A stretch of 64,000 nt of DNA from Phanerochaete sordida. Its lineage: Eukaryota; Basidiomycota; Agaricomycetes; Polyporales; Phanerochaetaceae. The position numbers and the translations under genes are program-made. Numbering within the stretch: the stretch's first letter is position 1; each line of letters begins with the position of its first letter. The stretch spans positions 1-64,000 of the forward strand of contig BPQB01000024.1 of NCBI GenBank assembly GCA_019973155.2. Reading direction: 5' to 3'. The notes beneath the pieces were generated by a model. It searched no databases, was not told the origin of the DNA, and saw only the letters and a program-made list of their open reading frames with translations. This document shows positions 22,635-32,859 of the stretch, piece by piece.

Positions 22635-24497
22635 ATGGCCCGTCTCACTGAGCTTCCTGTCGAACTTTGCGTCAGGATCCTTCGCGATCTTCCCGCACTT
22701 GAGATAGTTCGTTTCCAACAGGTCGGTGGTGTCACTGTTGCGCCAGCAATGTCACTTCCTGACGGCTTTTTAGGTCTCGCGCAGCTTCCTTGATTTCATT
22801 CGCGGCTCTGTGGAGCTGCAGTACCTCGTCGAGCGCTTCTTAGCCGGCGTAGCTGACGTGTCTCCCAGCCCGCAGCATTCCCTGAGGGACAAGTTGGACC
22901 GCCTGCGCACCTGGAGCGATGCGTGGAACGGGGCGAAGTGGACAGAGCAACATGTCGTTCCTTTTCGCTCAGCCGAGCGCCATGTCTCCGGGCCTGTCAT
23001 CGCGTTTGCGCTCGGGAATTCTCCGCGCTACCGTAGCATCAGCTTTTATCTCACGGGGTCCCAGTCGCGAGGGATTGCACCACGCACCTGGAGCATAGAA
23101 GATCTAGACGATTTCAGCATGTTTGCCTTCGACTGGTATCAGGACTTACTGGTCCTCGTCAGGTGTGCTGCGCTGTCAGTCTGATGAATGGAAAGCATAT
23201 CTGACCCAAGAGAATTCATAGCTCGGACTATCAAGATGGAGTTGCCAAACTGCGACTCCTGACATGTAGCACCGGAACGTCGCATCCCGCCGCAATCAAT
23301 CCGACGCTCGCTATCGAGCTGTCAGAGGAACACAACTATGAGCTGAAGTACCTTTATATATGCGGAGATCTCTTGGGATTCCGCTCATCAGACACAACTT
23401 CGAGAAGCATTGAACTGTCCGTGCATGACTGGAAGCAGGATCGTCTGCTTATGGTGCGTTCAGAGCGATATGTCCCAGATCGGTCGCTGACCATCATGAT
23501 GCCACTTGATTGGCAGCATATCGGAGTGGACGAAAGAGCGATTGACTCTGACGATCCCGTTCCGGACTCCTACGCGTTTTTGGACTCTAGACACGTACTG
23601 GTGACGACGTGGGGCGACGAAGCCGAAGTTCAGGTCATGGCTGTCTTCGACTGCCGCGCCTCAGCGACTCCAAGGCGTGTCGTCTTCCCCGAAGCTCTTC
23701 AAGACTCCGCGCTGCTCGTGCTGGAGATGCCTCGGATGACCACACGGGCGACCAGGCACGAAAGCGTCATGTACAAGCTCTTCTGCGCACCCAACAGCCC
23801 ATCTGCGCTGCACGCGCAGACCGCCGGCGCCGCCTTCCGTGCCGCCGCGTCACCCGTCGTCGCCATTTGCATTACCGCAAATGGGCTCATCACGGAGCAC
23901 TGTCTTCTCATCTCAGGGCGTTTTCTCCTGGCGCAGATCGCGCGCATACACGCGCAGGGCGCTGCGTCAAGCGTTGTGCGTATTCCGTGGCAGGCTTACG
24001 CGCACGAATGCCGCATAGTCGAACGGCGCCCCGGGAAGGCCGTCGTACACGGCGCCAGGTTCGCGACTTGGGCCGACAACCCTGGAGACTCCACGGATGG
24101 GGGCTCTTCTGAGCCGCTGATCCGGATATGGCACTTCGACGAGCCCGCTGCCGTGCGACGTCAAGCGGGCTTACTGGACGCTGAGCCCGGACCCGGAAAT
24201 GCGTCATCAGACGACATGTTTCCGCTCCCAGCATCTGACTGCGTGCTCGAGACCGAAGATTACTCTAGGGGCCCATCACCCTGTGGCAGCGATACGGAAG
24301 GATCGAACATAGGTCACTCTTCCGACGGCTCGACAGCAGAAGGCTCGCGGTCCGACGACTCTGCACACCAAATATGGCGCGAACCAATGCCACTTGGTGC
24401 ACCGCATGTTACTACGTGGACGGATGTACAGTCCAATGGCGCTAGAGTGTTCTCTCTTATTGAGGACGGATTGGTCGTGCTGGGGGGAAACCAGTAA
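22635..24497 (+). CDS. F-box domain protein, copy 2 (intact)
   Basis: Exons 22635-22721, 22774-23162, 23222-23453 and 23517-24497 give 562 aa. The N-terminus is an F-box (LPVELCVRILRDLPALEIVRFQQ, then VSRSFLDFI), the Skp1-binding motif of SCF ubiquitin ligase adaptors. The rest matches no domain I recognise; it contains GPVIAFALG, DCRASATPRRVVFPEALQ and a serine/aspartate-rich acidic stretch near the C-terminus. The third intron (23454-23516, 63 nt) has good GTGCGT/GGCAG signals but is a multiple of three without a stop, so retention would add 21 residues. In copy 1 the same intron is 65 nt and contains a stop, supporting its removal. This is the intact partner of the stopped copy 4 kb upstream. 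Confidence 0.85.
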
Positions 24498-25132
24498 GTA
24501 GCTACTCAAGCATATGCTGAGTGCTTCCGAGACTCACCATACAATGAAACAGCACGGAGATACTTACACTCTGATCTGTATATCAGCTCCTGCGTTTATT
24601 TACTATCTGGCATTGGTTCAAGGGGACCATCCACGCGGACTCAGGCCGGCTCAGGCTCTCGCCCGCCCGCCAACGATAGAGTGGGATTACTGAGGAGTCA
24701 GCTTGTCAGCCGTGCAGCAGCTTCCATTCGAAGATCCCGCACGAGCTTGCGTACAGCCGTTTGTATATCGATGGCCTTTCCCGAAATTTCTTCGAACGTG
24801 AGTGCGGACCTAGATGGTGGTACCAGCGTGCACCACGAAGCCCGACATGACGAACGCAGCTGATCAAACTAGCCATAGCCAGTGCTGAATCTAGCTTTGG
24901 CAGTATTGCTTCGGCGACACTACATTAATGACAGAGCGACTGGCGATTACCTTCCTGCTGCCGAAATTGACGCATCGGAGTCTGCGGGGGTAGTATGGTG
25001 CCAGGGGTCTATGTTGAGAATTGCTATAGGTGCTTCGCCTTTCAAGCTTCAAGTTGGAACTTGGCGCACTCCGACGACGACGCGTCCAAGTCCGCTGCAT
25101 CCACCTCTGCCGTGGCTTCATTGCGCGACATA
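24498..25132. other. Intergenic, no gene recognised
   Basis: About 0.6 kb downstream of F-box copy 2, without recognisable coding content. Confidence 0.5.
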
Positions 25133-25219
25133 ATGGCCAAATGGATCGATCTGCCGCTCGAGGTGTGCGTACACATTCTCTGCGAGCTCCCTGCACTCGA
25201 TGTTGTGACTTCAATTTTG
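25133..25219 (+). pseudogene. Isolated F-box first exon
   Basis: ATG at 25133 opens 29 codons containing an F-box start (LPLEVCVHILCELPALDVV). The length to a potential GTCAGA donor is 87 nt, identical to exon 1 of both upstream F-box genes. No exon-2 counterpart follows. The frame continues unspliced to a stop at 25582, overlapping the start of NACHT gene 1, with no further match. It is probably a truncated third F-box copy, or a short F-box-only gene. Confidence 0.55.
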
Positions 25220-25565
25220 GTCAGATCATTGAAGCGAAGGTACCAGGCGCATGTAATCGAGTTTGTCCCGCCAGAGCTCCAGATTAATTGTCCCACGAAT
25301 GTCAACCAAGGCTGGCAAGCCTCGTCGCGCGGACCCCGGCCACCAACTCTGAAGGCTCCGGAGCGCGCGTTCTGCGGCCCGAGCTATAATTCTCAACCCA
25401 CGCTGCTGCACCCCGTAGTTAGGATACGGGACGTGCCCGCAAGGATTCTCTCACTAGCCAAGTCGCCTCTGTGGTGCCATCGTCTTCTTCACAGTATATC
25501 ACCATACACAGCCTTCTCTCACTTTGCCCACGACTTCTGCACTGAAAGTCCCATCGACAACGCGC

Positions 25566-28415
25566 ATGGAAGAGCAAGCTGACGGGCTGCCTGACAGCAC
25601 CGATACGTCACCATTCTTGAGCATGGACGATCTAGAACTAGAACGCGCATGCCTGCCAAGCTTACTGGCCATCGTCAAGGGCATCAGGAAGCTTCTAAAG
25701 CAAACAGAGGCACACTCATTCGTACCACGATAGTCCGCCGAAAGTTCATATGAATTTTAGGACATCTACGTCGAGAAATCAAGCGCGGTCAACGTCAATG
25801 AAAGTATCAGATCTCTGTGTAGAGCCATGCAACGAGCGCTGAATGCAGCAACCGAGATCGTAAAAGAAGAGGACGAGGATGTTTCCACCGATGAGCTGGA
25901 GAGCGCGATTAGATCCAATACCGAGATTCAAAAGAGAATGGAAAATCTCCTCCGGTGCGTGCGAGAGGCTCCTTGGTGTATTTGACTTGTTAGAATTGAA
26001 TGGCATGTAGTAATCTAGCTGAACTCCAACGTCTTGCAAGGCCACTGGAAAAACCGAAGGGTTGTCTCATCATCTCTCAAATTCGAGGAGCTCTTGTCAG
26101 ACGAAACGCAAGCGACAGCACCAACTTTGCGCAAGCAGTAGAACGAGCAGTGTATTCCTTTGAGGTATGTCTACAGAATCTCGTGCTGCTAAGGTCTCCG
26201 CCCATGCTCATGAGCATAGCATTGCGACGATGTGGGGACAGCAGAAATAATTAGCAGTATCAAGGATGCCAAGGTCGGTTGTCAAAAATTTGTCACTCGG
26301 AAGTACCAGGTTACGACTTCCGTAAATAGAAAATGCAGAAGCGGTATCAAGCTACAGGTCGGTTCTTCGAGTATGCTTACCCTTTACGATGCCTCGTAGT
26401 AAATGCTCAAATTTCAGAGAACATTGCGGCATTTGTTCAGCACGTCATAAACAGTTCCCCCGGCTATCGTACATTCGACAACGCGAAAACTAATTTTGCA
26501 CATTATATCTCACCAGATTTGCATGCAGAACTGGAGCTCTGGGCTACCGGCTCAAAGCGCATCTATCTCCTCAGCGGAGAAGCTGGGCTAGGAAAGTCGT
26601 TGATAGCCTATCAGCAGTGTCTCCGCCTGGATTCGGGACAGATGTCGCTGTCCACGCTTGGCGCGTCGTTTTTCTTCGCGCAAAATCGCGAATACCTCGA
26701 CTCCACTCTCAGCCTCTGGACTACCCTCGCATATCAGGTCCAACCCGAGTTCAGATCCGAAACGCTCAGCAGTATCATGGCGATTCTCCGCGGAAAGGAA
26801 CCTGCGATCGGAAAGATGATGGCGCTTTTTCAGAGAGGTCTCTCCACCACTTTTCCCTCCGGCTCGAGGAGAAAAATCCTAGTCATCGATGGGTTCAACG
26901 AGTGCAAGGACAGGAGACAAATCCCCGCCATGCTCCGTCACCTGATCGAACTTGTTCGGGCGTTCCCCTGGCTGTACCTCTTCATCACCTCACGGCCACA
27001 TCCTTCCGTCATGTCCGTGCTTGCCCATGCTAGCGTCAAAGACATCGTCCATCACCGGCATCTGGAATACGGCAGTGGGAGTCGCGCCGTACAGCGTTAT
27101 CTGAAGCATGCGATGTCAAAAACCCTGGCGTACCCGGGCTTCCCTCGCAAACACCCTTTGCGTATGCGACGGCTCATCGATATTGTGGGGAATGATATCG
27201 ACATCGCTCGCCTTGCATTTGAATTTCTGGACTCGCCTAATAACAAGTCGTCGTATGTGCAATGGACCCACGTCGCGCTTAGCGATCTTTCGGCCCCACC
27301 GTCGAATCGCCATTTTCTCTACCAGAATATCCTGAACTTGGAGCGGGAACATCTTGGCCACTCGCGCATCTACGTCGTTGACGCGATCCTGCGGCTCGTT
27401 GTTTTCGAACATCAAAAGCTCGCCCCAGACGATCTATCGCTCTACGTGTACCCGTCTGTCTCTCCCGACGAGATCATTGCCGTAGTGGATCGCCTACGCC
27501 CTATCCTACAGATCGACATGGACGGACGGGTTGCCCCTACGGGCCTTTTATTCCGCGACATCTTCAGCAACGGCTCCGCCGCTCAACATCATCTGTCAGA
27601 AGCCCTCATGGACCAGCAGCTGGATACCACGACATGTTTCGCGACCGCGTTTCTGGCCTTTCTGTTGAATACCTCTGCAGTCACCGACATCCTTATGAAG
27701 CCTATGCCCCTCCCGGCGGTTATTGAAGCCCATCCCAAGGTGAAGCACCAAGCCTTGGCCCTATGGCCCCGATACCTCGCGCAGGCACTTCGGACGAGCG
27801 CGTTGAACGCTGAGCTGGACGACTTCATTCCGAGCTTACCACTGGCTTTGTACGCATGGGTAACCACCTTTCGCCACCTGGTGCTTGCAGGGGATGCAGT
27901 ATTGGCTTCCGGGGTGAGTCTTCTCCTGTCTCGTGGTGCATATGCCTTTCCTTCTCTGTACCTACACTCGCCAATGTGTTGCTCACCCATTCATCACCCA
28001 GGGGAATGAAGCCTGCCAAAAATACGAGTCCGAGTTCTTCCAATTTACCGTCTTCGTGCAACTGTGGCGTGACGGACGGCTGCAGGGCGGCCCTGAGCAT
28101 GCAGTCGACATTTCCCTTGCGGACCTCCGCGAAGAATTGATCTTACAATTTCGTACCACGACGACGATCAGAATCCGCCTTGGAGCCGAGAACAGCCCAT
28201 CCCCGCGCGCTGTGTTCTCACAAGAGCGCGACGGCAGCTTTGGCGTCGCCCGAAAGAGCAATTGCATACTGGATCTCGACATTCGTGAAGACGATCTGGC
28301 CCGCTATCTGGCCATTGTGCAAGAGCTGATCACGGCAATGGGGCGAGACGACCGTCTCTCAAACGACGCATCCTTAGCAGGAGTCTTGGAAGGGACGTAC
28401 CGGATTGAGCAGTAG
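25566..28415 (+). CDS. NACHT-domain NTPase, NLR-like, gene 1
   Basis: Seven exons: 25566-25721, 25761-25954, 26011-26164, 26220-26273, 26330-26357, 26418-27913, 28002-28415; about 831 aa. The first acceptor is uncertain: 25761 implies a 39-nt intron, 25776 a 54-nt one. Residues 1-195 form a helical region (ACLPSLLAIVKGIRKLL, MQRALNAATEIVKEED) of the kind seen before fungal NACHT domains, possibly related to HeLo/MLKL four-helix bundles. NACHT: Walker A GEAGLGKS at about 249-256, Walker B ILVIDGFNE at about 349, and FITSRPH. No WD40, ankyrin or TPR repeats follow; the last exon encodes a roughly 138-residue unnamed domain (FTVFVQLWR ... SLAGVLEGTYRI) shared with the two paralogues. Likely role: signal-transduction ATPase in non-self recognition or regulated cell death, by family analogy. 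Confidence 0.85.
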
Positions 28416-28898
28416 TCCATTCTCCAAGCTATCCTTCCTTGAGCTTCAGGTTAGGATGCTATACCTTCCCCCCCGAAGGACCTCCGCTGACACGTCTGCT
28501 CACTTCGACGATAGAATATATCCTGCAGAGCCCGTCTCGTCTTTCACACCTCTATACCGAGTTTCAACGTCTTATGATACGCCCTATGAGAGCATCGTTA
28601 TCAGCTATCCATCCCGAGTCCAGGGAATAACGCTTCCAGACCTAGGTTTAGAAGGCGATGCCAGACTGACATGCCTTCTAGAGACTTGTGGGGCTGATAT
28701 GGTCTGCTCAACCCTTTCTAAGGTCAACGTTATTGTTGTTGATGCGTAGCAGCTCGGTCGAAGGAGTGTCACGCAGATGGAGGGAATCGAGATGCTCTAA
28801 CTTTTGGTTAATGTACCCCTCATCGGTTCCGTGGATAAGCTGATTCGCCCGCAGTACATTTGTCGCCTACGAAATGCATCCGACAGCGTGCATCGGGC
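28416..28898. other. Convergent intergenic region
   Basis: 484 bp between the converging 3' ends of NACHT gene 1 and FunK1 gene 1. No gene or clear terminator signal was identified. Confidence 0.5.
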
Positions 28899-31352
28899 TT
28901 AGTCTCTACCGCGAGCGACGGTCCTCAATCTCTTCGACCTGCGCAAAGGGTTACCACAAGTGTCGACGCCCGCGTCTGCAGCTGTCCGCTTCGTGCTCGA
29001 CGAAGTGGCCTGCTTCTGTAATAGACCTACGCCGCCCGGCGACGCATCCGGAATCGATTCCGGCTCGGGCAGCTTCGCGAGCGCCGCAGCGAACTTCTCC
29101 AGCCAGAACGACGGACTCGCGACGGACTTGGCGGTCTCCGCGAACGTCTGGAGCAGCGCTGGCGGCGGATCGGAGAACGGCATGAAGCTCATGTAGAAGA
29201 TGAGCCAGGGCTCGCCGCAGTCGCGTATGAGCGAACGGAGGACGTCCCCGCCGACGCCGACGTGGCGGAAGAACGCTCCCGAGATATAGGTGCGCTTCTC
29301 CGCGCCGCCGATGGATCGGCCCTCTTTGTCGCGCGCGCGCTGGTGGAAGAGGGAAGCCGGGAACGGCGTGTCGGGCGGGGCGAAGCGCTTCAGCGCGACG
29401 AAGAGCAACACCCAGAAGACGGCCTCGAAGTCGTCGACGAGTTCGTGTATCCGACTGGGGTCATCGAGCAGTCGAATGGACATGAACGCCCATGTGCCCT
29501 GGTTAACGTTCGCGTCAGCGTTCTGGCTCTCGCGCGGCGAATGGCGACTCACGATGCCTGGTGCACTCTCTTTCTCTGAACCAGCGTGGTCCCAGTCGTT
29601 GAGGATGCCACGTCCATCGGCGGTCAGCATGATGTTCTTGGCGCTGATGTCGCGGTGCAGGATACCGGCCTCAGATGCAGCGCATATAGCTGAGGAGCAG
29701 ACGAAAAGATCAGCATCTGGAACGCGACGACCAAAAAGAGTGCTCACCGGCCAGCGCATCATGTACGGCCTGCATGAGCTCTCGCTCGTTCCGGGCGGTC
29801 TCCAAGGGATACGCGATATCTTGGACGATGCGGTGGTGAATGTACCGATGGAACGCCAGATCCGTGACGCGCCAGGCGTCTTCGACGGTCGCCCACGTCT
29901 GCGTCGTCGTAGCTTGCGGCTGTCCAGAGGAGTCCAGGACATCCCCACCATAGATGACGGCCGGAACATGCGGCACGCCATGTGCGCGGAGCCGTTCGTA
30001 GGTGCTGAACTCAGGAAGAACTGGGACGTCGTCGTCGCGGTAAGAGTCCTTGAAGAAGACTAGCCGACGGTCAGCCAAGTCGTACGCTAGGTACGCGCGA
30101 GTTGAGCGGCCGCGAAGGGTATAGTGTCCGGCGAAAGGCCTGTTGACGATGAGCACGATCTCCGCCCCTGTGGCCGAGCTGGCGACGCGTATTTTCCATA
30201 TCGGAAACGTGCCCGTATCGTCTAGCGTCTGCTCGGCGTTGGGCACCTTGCGAGAGGATGCTGATCGCGACAAGAGTTCCTGCACAGCGTTTTTGAAGAG
30301 CGCAGCCTCCTTCCTACTCGCGGCACTGACGGAATGGTCCCAGCCCCGCTGCTCGTCCGACATATGGCTGAAGCGCCACATGAACTCGCACAGATACCGA
30401 GGGTCCGCGACGTAGTCGAACCTCTGAGTCACGACTGCGCCAGAGCGGTCCCACCGTATGAGCCGCGCGAAACGACCGACGAGGACGACCTGGAACAGGA
30501 ACACGCGATGCTGGCGGGTGAACATAGCTTTGGCGTGGGATATGAGTGACCTGCGTGCCGCGGTACCTTCAGGGGTGAGGTGGTCGAAAGCTTCGTACTC
30601 GACAGAGGCGTCCGAAGCAGGTGTCTCGGGAATAGTGGCGTCAGGTCCTGAACGCCGTGGAGTTTGTGGAGATGCAAGCGGAAGGGGTGGCAGCTCTTCT
30701 GGGTGCGGAGAACGTGGGGGAGTAAGCCTCAACTTTCGCTTGTTATAGGTCTTGGAGTCCTGCAACGGTGTGGAGGGAGGAGTGGACGCGTTCCTCAGAA
30801 ATTCTGGGGGAGGGTCGTCGAAAGGGTCTGCGTCGAGGTCATGGTGTACTTCGATCCCTAGTAAGGCAGTCCCGAAGTCGTAGTACTCGGGTACGCGTTT
30901 CTTCCTCTTCATTCCGCGCCTGGACTTTCGTGATTTGCGAGCCGCAAGGAGAGGATGGACGTCCACGCTGTCTGGACGAGGCTCTGGAGTTGCTTCATCT
31001 TCGTCCGCATGGTCGTGTCGACTGAGGCTTGTGGAACCGCGTCGTGGTGCCTCTACCCTTGTTATACCTCGCCTTGGCTTCCTAGATCGCGTGAGGAAGA
31101 GGTGAAGGGCGGGACAAGCTTTTGAACTTTCAAGGGCGTGGATCTGAAGTTGGACGAAAGATTCATGTCGCGATGTTTGGTATACGAGAGACAAGTACTC
31201 ACGAATGACCCGCACATATCTGCCTCCGTACTACAGCCTACGACTCCGCTGAAGTCTGCACTTGGAGCTTGTGGGCAGTTGGGTGCAATGTTCATGAAAG
31301 AGTCGAGGAAGAGATCCGGGGGCATTGCGCCCACGACTGGGTGGACCGACAT
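28899..31352 (-). CDS. FunK1 fungal-type protein kinase, gene 1
   Basis: Exons 31352-31203, 31143-29748, 29689-29553 and 29498-28899 give 760 aa. FunK1 kinases are a fungus-specific, strongly expanded protein kinase-like family of largely unknown substrates. Before the kinase lies a long proline/basic linker (about 55-215). The FunK1 hallmark follows (ARLIRWDRSGAVVTQRFDY), a lysine in LVFFKDSY, the catalytic loop HRDISAKN (Asp529, Asn534), and ILNDWDHAG as the DFG equivalent (Asp547). GTWAFMSIRLL is the activation-segment end. The C-terminus is basic (RRSKRLRT), nuclear-localisation-like. The third intron (29552-29499, 54 nt) is in frame and stop-free but removing it restores the family spacing before GTWAFMS. 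Divergent from FunK1 gene 2. Confidence 0.87.
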
Positions 31353-32859
31353 TGGAGGAGATGGGCGACAAGAACCAGGAGTGGATGAAGCGTCGCTATC
31401 TGGTTTTCAACGCTGGGACAGGCTCAGGGCAACTGGGGAGTTCCTTTGTGCGCAGGTGGCCCGAGCATGTGATCGAGTTTGTGTCTGCCAGTGTGCGCCA
31501 CAAGCGGCAATTGAGCGTCGGTGTAGAGCTCCTCCCCCCGAAGAACGGATAGACAGAGAACAGGCCACGATGTCATTTCAAGTATAGCTGTACCGAGGTC
31601 GAAGCGAAGAGCAGGCCTCAGCCGAGGCGTTCTGAGGTCACACTGATTTCCGCTGATCGGAGTGCTAATCTGTCGAAGAACTTTGGCCTACTGGGATTGG
31701 CACTATCCATCTCCGCCGGACGGAGATTGAATGCTCGCGGCGTAGCGAACGCGCCCGCCGAGGTCCTACGTTCCTCGACCTTGAATATTTGAATGCCAAG
31801 CATGCGCACAGACTGTGAGTGTGAGCCCTGTCGGAATGGCGCAAATCTGGCCCTTTTGTCTCGCAAGCTGAGACATTTACAGGGACGTCTCAGCACCCTT
31901 CATGCTCAGCGCCGCTGTCCTCCATTAGACCATCGCGCGACGCGCACTGCCAGTGCGACCGCATGGCTCTTTGTTTTGAGACAAAGACACTAGCCTCTAC
32001 TCTTACGATCCCTCCACTCAACGGTTTCTGCTGCTGTAGGTGAACCTCTACCTACATCTGGCTTGTGAATTTGACCAAGCGCAGCAGAGAGAGGCATGCG
32101 CGCGCCGATTCCGGGTGGGAGCACTAGAAACTGTTCCCTCTCCTTGTAGCGGCACGCCGCCGCGATACGGCCATCCAACCACTTGATTGTAATTGGTGAA
32201 ACGTTCGCGCTCTGTGCTTGCACTCGAATATCCGACAGATTGCAAGCAGGAAGTGCACACAAATAGTGCGCACACTCCTGCTTCAATTCCCTTTAGCCCT
32301 GGCGGGTCGGATGTTTCCTTGCCAGACATGTTTGCCTTCTGAGCTCAGAATGCCAGCATGTCTAGCTAGACCGCTTTCGTGTGCCGAAGAAGTTGCAGTC
32401 AATTGGTGGATGCGCTTCCTCCACTCTTCTGTGTATGTGCTGAGCTCTCATGACACCATTGGATAACGTCTATTCGGAGTACAGCATATTGCTGAAAGAG
32501 CGTTTTGCATGCGGTTGTCACGGTAATAAGCAAGGTCCTCATCGAGCTAAATCTCAAGCGAGCATGACGACGAAGGCCGGGGACAATGGGCACGCGCTGC
32601 CTCCGAGGCTTAAGCCTCAGCATGCTGGAATCTGTGCATTGGCCACATCCTTGATCGTGGCCCTGCCTTTCATTTCGGCGGTAAATCTTTGCGGAGTGGT
32701 CAACGCGAATGCTTTCGGTGTGGCCATGGTCATACAGCTACTTATACCAGCTCCTTCACCGTAGCTCGCGCCCACCCATTATTACCCAGACGGACTCTCC
32801 TCATTCGTACCCTCTCGCTCACGACGACTTGGCCAGACCGTGCCATAGTACAGTCGAGG
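31353..32859. other. Divergent upstream region of the two FunK1 genes
   Basis: About 1.5 kb shared 5' region of the head-to-head kinase genes. Open frames here are short, partly antisense to FunK1 gene 1 exon 1, and not convincing. Promoters of both kinases must lie here, but no clear TATA box was picked out. Confidence 0.45.

Noticed and set aside
29290..30063. 257-codon plus-strand open frame
   Set aside because: Antisense to the FunK1 gene 1 kinase domain; no family match.
31325..31552. Small plus-strand frame between the FunK1 genes
   Set aside because: Partly antisense to FunK1 gene 1 exon 1; a short resemblance (HVIEFV) to a frame at 25.2 kb is too brief to mean anything.
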